A stretch of 31,656 bases of DNA from Prevotella sp. UBA7551. Its GTDB lineage: Bacteria; Bacteroidota; Bacteroidia; Bacteroidales; Bacteroidaceae. The stretch spans positions 1 through 31,656 of the forward strand of contig DLLX01000041.1 of NCBI GenBank assembly GCA_002479145.1, in the 5' to 3' direction. The position numbers were made by a program, and so were the translations under genes. Shown piece by piece: positions 1-9,667 of this stretch; positions within the stretch are counted from its first letter, which is position 1, and each line of letters starts with the position of its first letter. The notes under the pieces were generated by a model. It had not been told where the DNA came from. It searched no databases and saw only the letters and a list, made by a program, of their open reading frames with translations.

Positions 1-1942
1 CAGAGTTCACCTGACGGCCTATGTTGAATCCTCCGTTGATGCCGAACGTGAGCTTCCACGGCAGCTTTTGGGTGAAGTTGAGTGTGTACCAGCTATACCA
101 TCGGCTGTGCTTCAGCCCGTTTCCGCCATCTTTATAGGTCTGTTTGAAGATGTTGGGGCCTCCACTGATGCTCGCCCCCTTCCAAGGAGATGCCTGAATG
201 TACGCCCAAAAGGTCCATGAACGGTTATGAAGCAGGTCTCCGATGGTCGTTACTTGTACGCCATCCTGGTCAAACTTCACCTCGCTGATGCCGTTATTGC
301 TGAACGAATGGCTGATGCCGCCCATGAAAGTGAACTTCGTCGAGACATAATTGTACTGCAACTGCAGGTTGTAGTCGCGCGAACTGTTCAATTTAGGGTT
401 GCCATAGTTCAGCGTAGTGGGCTGCCGGTTCTGTGTGGGGTTGAGGTATGAGATGCCCGGTCGGTTGATTGAGGTGGCAAAAGAGAGCTTCACCGACTGT
501 GATTCCGTCCATGCGTAGCGCACGGAAGCCGAGGGCACCCAGTCGTTCAGCCGCTTGTCGAAGCTGGGATGGCTTCCATCGGGATACTTACCCTTCATAA
601 AACTGTGCTCATAGCGCAGTCCTGCCCTTGCCTGCAGCTTGCTTCCTCTGTAGACCCACTCGGTATAGGCGGCCGCCACCTGCGTGTTGTGGTCGAAAAG
701 CGAGTGCTCATCCATCGCCTCCGCACCCGTATAATCGAGTTGTGCGTCCGACTTATTGGTGCGCAGGATATATTTGGTGCCCACGTTCCATACGAACAAC
801 TTGCCTAAAGGGCGCACATAGTCGAGCTGCAGCGTGTGCTCCAGGAACCGTTCGTAGGCGTTATTGCTCAATCCCGTGTAGCTTACAGGCAGGTTGACAT
901 ACTCCGTGTACCTTTGTTCGGTGTCCTGATGGGAGCGCGACATCTGCAGTTGGTAAGACGCTGTGAGCACCTCGCCCGCCCTGTGAGTCTTGTGTTGGTA
1001 GTCCATCCGGCCGCCGAGATTGTACATATTGAACTCAGGTGTGGAGGCAAAGCCATTGAAAGAATACACTGTCTGGCCGCTACTGTTCGTCATGAGCGCC
1101 TGAAAAGGCGTCGTGCCCATATCCATCTTGTAATAATACCCGCCAAAACTCATTGTCAACAGGTTGAGCGAGTCGATCTCGTAGCTTGCGTTCAGGTTGC
1201 CGTAGTGCATGTCCATCTTGGGCGTGCTGTGGGTTTGCTTTGCCAATGTGTTGCCCGACCTGACGTAATAGGTCTCATTCTCTGTGCGTTGTTCCTGCTC
1301 CATGTGCTTGAATCCATAGTTGATGGATGCGGCAAACTTGCCCTTTTGCGTCATGAGCATCCCCCCCACAGAGGGTGATTTATAAAAAAAGTCGTATGAG
1401 GAATTGACGTTTCCCGTCACTCCCGACATCCCCGAGTTGTCCTTCATGACGATGTTGAGGATGTATTGCGTCCCTTCGGCATCCTCTTTGGCCCCCGGCT
1501 CGGTGATAACCTCCACCTTCTTGATTTGTATGGCGGGTATTGCCTTGAGCACATCCTTTAGATTTTGCGACGAAAGGGTGGGGTCGGGATGCCCGTTGCG
1601 GTACACCTTGAACGCCTTTGAGCCCTTGATGGTTATGTTCTCCTGCCCGTCGACAGCCACGAGAGGCACAGACCGGAGCATGTCGAGGGTGTTTTTGGTG
1701 CGTGCCGTCTCGTCGTTGGCCACGTCATAGGTCAGCTTGTCTATGTCGGCCTTGATGAGTTTGCGCTGTGCCGTGACCGTGACGCCGTCCAAGTCGTGCG
1801 CCATCGTGTCCACGGCGAGCGTGTCCGGGTCGGCCGCAAGGGCGGGCAAAGCCGCCAATGCCATCCCCGCTCCCGTACCCCATCGTAGGAATTTCAGGGC
1901 GAGGTGTCCTCGTGTGAGATGGTGATTGATTGTTGTTGTCAT
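1..1942 (-). CDS. TonB-dependent-receptor-like outer-membrane beta-barrel protein, partial (C-terminus off left edge)
   Basis: Reading from the ATG at 1942 the frame stays open for 647 codons to the window edge, so the C-terminus is missing. Residues 1 to about 37 form a long signal peptide ending in a PALAA-type cleavage region. Residues about 55-170 look like a TonB plug: TVTAQRK, then KNTLDMLRSVPLVAVDG, an ITIKGS strand, VEVITEPGAKEDAEGT and LNIVMK. The rest alternates aromatic and polar beta strands typical of a barrel (for example RPGISYLNPTQNRQPTTLNYGNP). This fits the Bacteroidota outer-membrane beta-barrel family related to TonB receptors (PF14905-like). The usual N-terminal carboxypeptidase-regulatory-like domain is absent. 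The gene lies 95 bp after the GntR gene on the same strand, with no clear promoter between, so it may be read through from the ABC operon. No SusD-like partner is visible, and the substrate is unknown. Confidence 0.85.
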   Translation of the reverse strand, partial: MTTTINHHLTRGHLALKFLRWGTGAGMALAALPALAADPDTLAVDTMAHDLDGVTVTAQRKLIKADIDKLTYDVANDETARTKNTLDMLRSVPLVAVDGQENITIKGSKAFKVYRNGHPDPTLSSQNLKDVLKAIPAIQIKKVEVITEPGAKEDAEGTQYILNIVMKDNSGMSGVTGNVNSSYDFFYKSPSVGGMLMTQKGKFAASINYGFKHMEQEQRTENETYYVRSGNTLAKQTHSTPKMDMHYGNLNASYEIDSLNLLTMSFGGYYYKMDMGTTPFQALMTNSSGQTVYSFNGFASTPEFNMYNLGGRMDYQHKTHRAGEVLTASYQLQMSRSHQDTEQRYTEYVNLPVSYTGLSNNAYERFLEHTLQLDYVRPLGKLFVWNVGTKYILRTNKSDAQLDYTGAEAMDEHSLFDHNTQVAAAYTEWVYRGSKLQARAGLRYEHSFMKGKYPDGSHPSFDKRLNDWVPSASVRYAWTESQSVKLSFATSINRPGISYLNPTQNRQPTTLNYGNPKLNSSRDYNLQLQYNYVSTKFTFMGGISHSFSNNGISEVKFDQDGVQVTTIGDLLHNRSWTFWAYIQASPWKGASISGGPNIFKQTYKDGGNGLKHSRWYSWYTLNFTQKLPWKLTFGINGGFNIGRQVNS

Positions 1943-1995
1943 ATCAAATTCTTTTATTCGTCTGTTCTGTTTGGTACTATTATTTTTGTTCATCT

Positions 1996-2030
1996 CCCGC
2001 GTCCCCAACCAAAAGGGAAGGAGACGCGGG
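1996..2030 (-). other. Intercistronic hairpin between GntR and receptor genes
   Basis: An 8-bp perfect inverted repeat (CCCGCGTC at 1996-2003, GACGCGGG at 2023-2030) with a 19-nt loop lies just after the GntR stop codon. On the transcribed strand no T-run follows, so it does not look like a strong intrinsic terminator. It could stabilise or partly separate the upstream and downstream message. This is inference only. Confidence 0.45.
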
Positions 2031-2037
2031 TTCTTTC

Positions 2038-2400
2038 TCATGCTTCTTGGCTTTCTGCCCAGCGTCTTTCCACTTCGTCAATGCTGATGTGGAGCAGCCG
2101 CATCTGCCTAAACAGCTCCGGCAACATCGTGTTCATCACCTCGTCCTGCCTAAGCTGGATGATGTGCTGGCGCGCATTGTCGGCCACGAAGTAGCCCATG
2201 CCGCGCTTATTGTACACGATTCCCTTCTGGGCAAGCAGCTCGTAGCCCTTGATGGCGGTATTATTGTTCACCTGAAGCATGGAGGCATACTCCCTTACGC
2301 TGGGTATGCGTCCGCCGGGAGAATACTTTCCCGCCACAATCTCGTCGGCCAAGCGGTCGGCTATCTGCTCGAAAATGGCCTTATTGTTCGTGAAACTCAT
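2038..2400 (-). CDS. GntR family transcriptional regulator, YtrA-like
   Basis: A 120-residue protein with an N-terminal winged helix-turn-helix at about residues 8-75. The motif PSVREYASMLQVNNNTAIKGY is followed by a wing ending in GIVYNKRGMGYFVA. About 45 residues of mostly helical C-terminus follow (QDEVMNTMLPELFRQMRLL). The short C-terminal region with no ligand-binding domain is the mark of the YtrA subfamily, whose members usually repress neighbouring ABC transporter genes. It starts 26 bp after the DUF2807 stop on the same strand, so it is the fourth gene of the operon rather than the first. The palindrome at 5079-5102 is its likely operator. The inducing signal cannot be read from the sequence; for related systems cell-wall antibiotics or envelope stress have been proposed. 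Confidence 0.9.
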   Translation of the reverse strand: MSFTNNKAIFEQIADRLADEIVAGKYSPGGRIPSVREYASMLQVNNNTAIKGYELLAQKGIVYNKRGMGYFVADNARQHIIQLRQDEVMNTMLPELFRQMRLLHISIDEVERRWAESQEA

Positions 2401-2426
2401 CGTTCAAGCCCTTTCCGTAGGATAAC

Positions 2427-3254
2427 TTACCGACCCAGCCGCAACTCTCTCTCGTCGATAGTGCTGCTGCCAGTGGCCTCCTTGCTCAGCGCACGGAGCG
2501 TGCCTTTCAGCTCAATGTTGGAGGAGCCGCTTGCCGTTGCCTGTGCCGTGCCGCAGCGGTTGAACCTTAACTCCACATCGCTTGCGCCGCTTGCCTCTGC
2601 CGTTGTGGTCTCCGTGCCTGTTAAGTCCAGCTCTACGTCGCTCGAACCAGACGCTTTCGCACTGGCACTGTGGCACTCTGCTTTCTCCACCTTGACGTCG
2701 CTCGCACCCGATACCTGCCACAGCAGGTTGCCGCATTCCACGCGCTGTATCTCCACATCTGACGATCCACTGGCCGACATCTCCGCATTGGCACACAGCA
2801 GTGTGCCCAATTCCAGGTCAGACGCGCCGCTTGCCTTGAGCAGAAAGTCTCCACAGGTGCGGATGCGCTTTGCTTTCAGCTCAGCAGCACCGCCCACATG
2901 CACGTTGCGGAGCGTCGGCGACTGGATGGTGACGGTGATCAGGTCGTCGGGATTTTTCCCGAAGATTCGGCCATGGCCCGACTTTTGCTTCGTCGTTGCG
3001 CGCAGTTTCTTGCCCTGCTGGGTCACTTCCACGCGGTCAATCAGCTTGCTCGGCCCCTTGATGGTCACTTTTGGGGTGCTGCCCTCGATATAGATGTAGT
3101 TGAGTCCGCCCGACAACTCCACTTCGTCGAAGTCGGTCACGGCGACCGTGCGTGTCGTGTTGGGTCCGAAGTCTTCCTTACTGTTGTGGACGATGCAGCT
3201 CTGTGTCAGCAGCATGGTGACGATCGCGAGAAGGTAAATGTGAATAGTTTTCAT
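2427..3254 (-). CDS. DUF2807 (putative auto-transporter adhesin, head GIN domain) lipoprotein
   Basis: A 275-residue protein. Residues 1-20 are a lipoprotein-type signal (hydrophobic core, then LTQSC with Cys20 as the likely lipidated residue). The body begins with VAVTDFDEVELSGGLNYIYIEG, the usual opening of DUF2807. It continues as a ladder of short repeats ending in SGASD or SGSSD followed by a beta strand (DLEL, DVEI, DVKV, DVEL, DVEL, NIEL), as expected for a right-handed beta-helix. DUF2807 proteins are common in Bacteroidota next to YtrA-type regulators and ABC exporters, but their function is not established. It lies 113 bp after the permease on the same strand with no visible promoter of its own, so it is probably in the same transcript. 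An envelope location is inferred from the signal peptide. Confidence 0.88.
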   Translation of the reverse strand: MKTIHIYLLAIVTMLLTQSCIVHNSKEDFGPNTTRTVAVTDFDEVELSGGLNYIYIEGSTPKVTIKGPSKLIDRVEVTQQGKKLRATTKQKSGHGRIFGKNPDDLITVTIQSPTLRNVHVGGAAELKAKRIRTCGDFLLKASGASDLELGTLLCANAEMSASGSSDVEIQRVECGNLLWQVSGASDVKVEKAECHSASAKASGSSDVELDLTGTETTTAEASGASDVELRFNRCGTAQATASGSSNIELKGTLRALSKEATGSSTIDERELRLGR

Positions 3255-3367
3255 AGTTTTTGTTCCTTTCTTGTTGATGGGAAACTCTCGACCGCTGTGC
3301 GCCTGCCTTTACCTTAATACGCAGCAGGGGCAGTTTTGTGACGGAGTCCCGGGTTATTTAATGTTTT

Positions 3368-4177
3368 TTACCAGTTGAAAAATCGATTGTTGATGACTTG
3401 CAGGCGGCGGAAGATGCGGTACGCCAGCCAATAATTGAGCACGACGATGGCCACGGTGATGGCGCACACGGCACACTTCGTGGCATCTTCAGCCCAAGGC
3501 AACAGCTCTATCCAGTACCCTCCGTCGTCCAATATGTAGGTCATCAAAAGATGGCCGAGCACAAAGAACGCAAAGGTGACGATACCTATGAGCACGTTGA
3601 GTGTGATGGTGCCAAACAGCCAGCTGTGCTTCTTGAAGAATATGCCGCAGAGCAGGTAGAAGGAATGCAGCACAAAGAACAAGAGCACTGAAGCCAGAAA
3701 CCCCTCGATGGAAAAGTAGTTGGTGTCTCCCAGCAAACTGACGCCGTAGGCAATGGCGCGCGGGGTGAGCAGTGTGGCTTCCGGTTGCTGGGCAATCAGC
3801 GAGCAAACCCATTGCACGAGGTCGGCTGCGAGAAAAGCGATGAGCGGCATGATGAGCGAGGAAAGCAAGACGATGCCATATCGCACGATGAACTTCTCGG
3901 CGCTGGAGGCCGGCAGCATGAGCTGCATCGTGCGGCTTTGCTTGGTGTTGAGGCCGTTGAAGGCCCAACTACCGCAGAAGACAAGGCTCATTGAGCAGGG
4001 GAGTATCAGCATTTTCTCCTGTGCCAGGATGCTGTCTTTGGTGACAAACAGGGTGAACAGAAACAGGGCGGTAAACGAGGAGGCGAGTACGCCCGTAATC
4101 TTCAGCAGGAGGGAGCGGTTGCTTGTCAGTTGCCATAGTGCATACTGCTTCATGCGCTGTGTGTTGAGTCGGTCCAT
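3368..4177 (-). CDS. ABC transporter permease (six predicted membrane segments)
   Basis: A 269-residue membrane protein. Hydrophobic segments lie at about residues 24-46, 53-75, 97-125, 159-180, 184-213 and 233-256, and the protein ends in a basic tail (RIFRRLQVINNRFFNW). The frame is open further upstream to 4588, but that part overlaps the ATPase gene and is not membrane-like. The ATG at 4177 sits 2 bp after the ATPase stop, which is why I chose it. The tight spacing suggests translational coupling and a shared complex with the ATPase. It resembles the ABC-2 type permeases paired with YtrA-controlled ATPases. The substrate is not evident; export of a peptide or lipid, or a role in envelope stress, would be usual for the class. 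Confidence 0.87.
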   Translation of the reverse strand: MDRLNTQRMKQYALWQLTSNRSLLLKITGVLASSFTALFLFTLFVTKDSILAQEKMLILPCSMSLVFCGSWAFNGLNTKQSRTMQLMLPASSAEKFIVRYGIVLLSSLIMPLIAFLAADLVQWVCSLIAQQPEATLLTPRAIAYGVSLLGDTNYFSIEGFLASVLLFFVLHSFYLLCGIFFKKHSWLFGTITLNVLIGIVTFAFFVLGHLLMTYILDDGGYWIELLPWAEDATKCAVCAITVAIVVLNYWLAYRIFRRLQVINNRFFNW

Positions 4178-4179
4178 GA

Positions 4180-5043
4180 TTATAGCGTTTTGTTTTCGTG
4201 AGTTGGTTTCATCTGAATCTTTCCGAGGGTGATGGCGGAGAAGAACAGCTCCAGGTTGAGCTGCGTCTCCGGCACGTCTGCCGTGCGGGCAACGACGACG
4301 TTGTTGCCCTGTAGCGATGGCTCGGCGTAGAGCACGTCGCTGTCCATCTGGTCGGCTTGCCTCGTTTGGAAGCTGAATTGCTCCGTGATCTCGCCCACGC
4401 TGCTGTCGCAGAGCAGGCGTGAGCGGTCGAGAATGATGACGTGGTCGATCAGTTGCTCCACGTCGTGCACCTGGTGTGTGGAGATCATCAGGGTCGTCTC
4501 GTCCGACAAATGCTTGGCTAATACTTGTCTGAAGATGGCTTTTGAGGGGATGTCCAGGCCGTTGGTAGGCTCGTCCATCAGCAGCCATTCCGTGCCCGCG
4601 GCGAGTGCCACGCTCATGTACACCTTCTTCTTCTGTCCCATGGAGAGCTGACGCAGGTCGGTCACGCCGTCCAGGTCGAAGGCCGACAGGCAGCCCGTGA
4701 GCACCTCGTTGTTGAACTTTGGGTAGAAAGGCTGGATGAGGCTGACGTACTGCCGGAGCTTCATCTTGGGCAGGTCAAACTCCTCCGGCACGAGGAAAAG
4801 GCGGCTGAGCATCTGCGGACTGCGCCGCCAGGCCTCCATGCCATCCACAAGTACCTGCCCCTTCTTGGGGCGGAGCAAGCCCGAGGCCAAGTAAAGCAGC
4901 GTGCTTTTCCCTGTTCCGTTGCGGCCAAGCAGGCCATAGACGCGTCCCGATTCGACGCTTAGGTTGAACCCGTCGAGCACCCGTTGTCGGGTGCCGGGGT
5001 AAGCGAAGCTGATGTCTTTTACTTCTATCATCCGTTGATTCAA
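4180..5043 (-). CDS. ABC transporter ATP-binding protein
   Basis: A 287-residue ATPase with all core motifs: Walker A GRNGTGKST (residues 40-48), signature LSMGQ (133-137), Walker B LLMDEPTNGLD (154-164) and the switch histidine in ISTH (His190). The usual Q-loop glutamine region reads LVPEEF, as in many BcrA- and YtrB-like ATPases. About 90 residues follow the ATPase core. It is the first gene of the minus-strand operon and directly precedes the permease. A promoter at 5104-5135 and a palindrome at 5079-5102 lie in front of it. Together with the GntR gene downstream this fits a YtrA-controlled ABC-2 type exporter. Confidence 0.93.
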   Translation of the reverse strand: MNQRMIEVKDISFAYPGTRQRVLDGFNLSVESGRVYGLLGRNGTGKSTLLYLASGLLRPKKGQVLVDGMEAWRRSPQMLSRLFLVPEEFDLPKMKLRQYVSLIQPFYPKFNNEVLTGCLSAFDLDGVTDLRQLSMGQKKKVYMSVALAAGTEWLLMDEPTNGLDIPSKAIFRQVLAKHLSDETTLMISTHQVHDVEQLIDHVIILDRSRLLCDSSVGEITEQFSFQTRQADQMDSDVLYAEPSLQGNNVVVARTADVPETQLNLELFFSAITLGKIQMKPTHENKTL

Positions 5044-5078
5044 TTGAGGTTATAATTTGTTGTTGTTTTTACTGTTAT

Positions 5079-5102
5079 AGTGTATCACATAACTAATACA
5101 CT
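5079..5102. promoter_or_regulatory. Candidate GntR/YtrA operator palindrome
   Basis: A perfect 7-bp inverted repeat AGTGTAT-N10-ATACACT lies 36 bp upstream of the ATPase start. It begins 2 bp downstream of the -7 box and therefore covers the predicted transcription start. From memory, the Bacillus subtilis YtrA operator is AGTGTA-N13-TACACT; here the same half-sites are separated by 12 nt. Binding at this place would block initiation, fitting a repressor encoded later in the same operon. Confidence 0.7.
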
Positions 5103-5103
5103 G

Positions 5104-5135
5104 CAAAAGTAGGCTTTATGCCTTTTCCCACCAAA
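5104..5135 (-). promoter_or_regulatory. Bacteroidota-type promoter of the ABC operon
   Basis: On the minus strand TTTG (5135-5132) is followed after 20 nt by TACTTTTG (5111-5104). This matches the Bacteroidota -33/-7 pattern TTTG-N19-21-TAnnTTTG. The predicted start is near 5097, inside the palindrome at 5079-5102. Confidence 0.75.
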
Positions 5136-5750
5136 TTTTTGACCCAAAAAATGCTTGAAATGGCGTGATTGGTAAGAAATATTGTCAAATCTGGAGATTT
5201 CTCTTGCGTTTCTGTCCTTTTGCCATTCCGTTCTGTTGTGTTTTCACTCCTTCGTCCATGCTTGCTCTGCAAGGCGTTGATGCTGCTTTGTCGTCTGGCT
5301 ATCCTGATGGAAGCTTCTACGCGCGCGAACATTATATATTGTGGGTGTCGTCGGGGTGGGGGAGCAGCAGCGCATGGAGCGCATGGCAATATTGCCCCTG
5401 TTGTTTAACTATACCTGCCTGTTCCCTATGCTACATGTAATCCGCTGTGCTCCAATAGGTTATGTCTCGTGGAAATTTTTAAATTAAAAATTCATCATTT
5501 TTAATTTATTTTCTTGAGATTTTTAAATTAAAAATTCTTGCGATTGAGCCTATGTTGTGAAGCCATGCAGTCGTTTTCGACGGTTGATTAAGTATCTTTC
5601 CTGTGCCAAAATAGGCCTTCTCCACGTCGTTGCCGTACTATCCGGGGCGGCAAAAGGGTTGTTGTTCCTTTGCATGTAGAGTTAAAAGAGCAAAACGACC
5701 GTTATTTATAGCTAATTTACAATGTCCGTAAAATTTTCTTTAATAGGTAT
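5136..5750. other. Non-coding divergent intergenic region
   Basis: About 615 bp lie between the promoters of the ABC operon and of rpsL. The short open frames here have no recognisable protein features. It contains the AT-rich palindromes listed separately and a 9-bp tandem duplication (AGCGCATGG twice) near 5369-5387. I see no convincing gene. Confidence 0.5.
5475..5537. repeat. Two direct copies of an AT-rich palindrome
   Basis: The 19-mer ATTTTTAAATTAAAAATTC occurs at 5475-5493 and again at 5519-5537. One base upstream the first copy completes an odd-centred palindrome (AATTTTTAA, A, TTAAAAATT). The spacer also holds a TTTTTAATTTATTTT stretch. It lies about 215-275 bp upstream of the rpsL promoter. 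Confidence 0.6.
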
Positions 5751-5782
5751 TTAGGCTATATCGGGAAAACTTTGTACCTTTG
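5751..5782 (+). promoter_or_regulatory. Promoter of the str-S10-spc ribosomal run
   Basis: TTAG (5751-5754, a near match to the -33 TTTG) is followed after 20 nt by a perfect -7 box TACCTTTG (5775-5782). Transcription would start near 5789, leaving a leader of about 100 nt before rpsL. The leader carries a small hairpin (TCCTG-CCGT-CAGGA, 5811-5824) and then an A-rich stretch up to the start codon with no Shine-Dalgarno sequence. Confidence 0.75.
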
Positions 5783-5887
5783 CACCCCGAAACTGCATTG
5801 TAGTGATTTGTCCTGCCGTCAGGAGGGTGGTGCGTTTCGCAAGACGTTGATAATAAACAAAATAAATATAAATAAAAAAGTAAAACA

Positions 5888-6268
<381 letters not shown>

Positions 6269-6273
6269 GACGC

Positions 6274-6339
6274 GTCCCATTCCGCGAGGGACGGAAGGCC
6301 CTCTGTGAAAAGGAGGGCGGTGCCGCTCCCTCGTGGGAC
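6274..6339 (+). other. Structured RNA spacer between rpsL and rpsG
   Basis: The 267-nt gap between S12 and S7 opens with a strong nested hairpin. Outer arms are GTCCCA (6274-6279) plus CGAGGGA (6285-6291), pairing with TCCCTCG (6327-6333) plus TGGGAC (6334-6339) around a 5-nt bulge. An inner hairpin GCCCTC (6298-6303)/GAGGGC (6313-6318) has a 9-nt loop. No T-run follows, so it is not a terminator. In E. coli the S12-S7 spacer is the site where S7 represses its own translation; an analogous role here is inference. Confidence 0.55.
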
Positions 6340-6535
6340 TGAAAATGCCACCCCAACCCCTTAACCGAAGATAACAGGCGGAGAAGCCCGGTATCGAGGA
6401 AGAAGAGCTAAAAATCGAACAGAAACATCGTTTTGCTGGAGAATGGAAATCATTAAGGTTGAGTAAACTCCCAAGTGTGGGCGTTGAAGAACGCAAAGAC
6501 GACAGCCTCCGCAGAATAGAATTCTAAAAAACAAA

Positions 6536-7012
6536 ATGAGAAAAGCAAAACCAAAGAAGCATGTGATCCTCCCGGATCCGAAGTTCAATGACCAGAAGGT
6601 CACCAAGTTCGTCAACCATCTGATGTATGACGGCAAGAAGAACACCTCTTATGAGATTTTCTACACCGCCCTTGAGATTGTCGGCGAAAAGATGAAGAGC
6701 GAGGAGAAGAGCCCGCTCGAGATTTGGAAGCAGGCCCTCGACAACATCACTCCGCAGGTGGAGGTGAAGAGTCGCCGCGTGGGTGGCGCCACGTTCCAGG
6801 TGCCTACGGAGATCCGTCCCGACCGTAAGGAGAGCGTCTCGATGAAGAACATGATCAGCTTTGCGCGCAAGCGTGGCGGCAAGAGCATGGCCGAGAAGCT
6901 GTCTGCCGAGATCATGGACGCCTATAACAACCAGGGAGGCGCATTCAAGCGCAAGGAGGACATGCACCGTATGGCCGAGGCCAACCGCGCTTTCGCACAC
7001 TTCAGATTCTAA
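6536..7012 (+). CDS. rpsG: 30S ribosomal protein S7
   Basis: 158 residues. S7 nucleates assembly of the 16S rRNA 3' major domain and sits by the E site. Recognisable stretches are KFVNHLMYDGKK, the beta-ribbon region VEVKSRRVGGATFQVPTEIRP and the C-terminal HRMAEANRAFAHFRF. It is preceded by the long structured spacer and followed 25 bp later by fusA. No Shine-Dalgarno sequence is visible; the start is in an A-rich context. Confidence 0.98.
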   Translation: MRKAKPKKHVILPDPKFNDQKVTKFVNHLMYDGKKNTSYEIFYTALEIVGEKMKSEEKSPLEIWKQALDNITPQVEVKSRRVGGATFQVPTEIRPDRKESVSMKNMISFARKRGGKSMAEKLSAEIMDAYNNQGGAFKRKEDMHRMAEANRAFAHFRF

Positions 7013-7037
7013 CTATAAAGGATAAGGTAATAAGACA

Positions 7038-9155
<2,118 letters not shown>

Positions 9156-9173
9156 GTATATCGTGTGTGACTT

Positions 9174-9263
9174 CCGGTGGGGCGGGAACAGCACCCCTCC
9201 GGATGCGCACTGCACATAAAGGATGGCGGATGCCCGCATAGCGAATGACTCTTATGTGGGCAT
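9174..9263 (+). other. Tandem hairpins between fusA and rpsJ
   Basis: Two stems fill the spacer. Stem 1 is CCGGTGGGG (9174-9182) with CCCCTCCGG (9194-9202), with one T-T mismatch. Stem 2 is ATGCCCGCATA (9230-9240) with TATGTGGGCAT (9253-9263), 11 pairs including one G-U. The following 50 nt are AT-rich and lead into rpsJ. No uninterrupted T-run follows either stem and no good -7 box is seen. They could be a pause or processing site, or a regulatory leader for the S10 cluster; this is not established. Confidence 0.5.
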
Positions 9264-9315
9264 ATCCCCGTCTTTGCTTAAAATAATTTTAATTCAAATT
9301 TCAATTTAAAACGAC

Positions 9316-9621
9316 ATGAGTCAAAAAATTCGCATCAAGCTGAAGTCTTACGACCATCAGCTCGTTGACAAGTCGGCCGAGAAGATCGTCAAGGCAGTCA
9401 AGAGTACGGGTGCTATCGTCAGCGGCCCGATTCCATTGCCTACTCACAAGCGTATCTACACGGTCAACCGTTCCACTTTCGTGAACAAGAAGTCGCGTGA
9501 GCAATTCCAGCTTTCCGATTACAAGCGCCTCATTGACATCTACAGCTCTACCGCCAAGACGGTGGATGCGCTGATGAAACTGGAGCTTCCGTCGGGCGTG
9601 GAGGTTGAGATCAAGGTCTGA
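9316..9621 (+). CDS. rpsJ: 30S ribosomal protein S10
   Basis: 101 residues. S10 is a small-subunit head protein and, as NusE, part of transcription antitermination complexes. The family pattern is clear: IRIKLKSYDHQLVDKSAEKIV, the loop GPIPLPTHKRIYTVNRSTFVNKKSREQF and DALMKLELPSGVEVEIKV. It begins the S10 cluster after the structured fusA spacer; the ATG follows an AT-rich stretch without a Shine-Dalgarno sequence. Confidence 0.98.
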   Translation: MSQKIRIKLKSYDHQLVDKSAEKIVKAVKSTGAIVSGPIPLPTHKRIYTVNRSTFVNKKSREQFQLSDYKRLIDIYSSTAKTVDALMKLELPSGVEVEIKV

Positions 9622-9667
9622 TGCCTACGTTTTATCTATTTAAGTCATTTAGAAACACATTATTGAA

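Noticed and set aside
1930..3093. A 387-codon plus-strand open frame opposite the GntR and DUF2807 genes
   Set aside because: It is a Ser/Leu-rich shadow produced by the repetitive DUF2807 gene, with no domain, promoter or start context.
4178..4588. Upstream extension of the permease frame into the ATPase gene
   Set aside because: The 137 extra residues are Arg/His-rich and soluble, out of character with the permease. The ATG at 4177, 2 bp after the ATPase stop, fits better.
5165..5440. Short overlapping plus-strand frames in the divergent gap
   Set aside because: Cys/Ser/Trp-rich composition, no start context, no similarity to a known small protein.
5664..5674. TTCCTTTGCATG as a second rpsL promoter
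   Set aside because: The -7 box lacks the required TA and there is no TTTG at the right distance.
9275..9281. TCTTTG before rpsJ as a possible promoter
   Set aside because: Preceded by CG rather than TA, with no -33 element; not supported.
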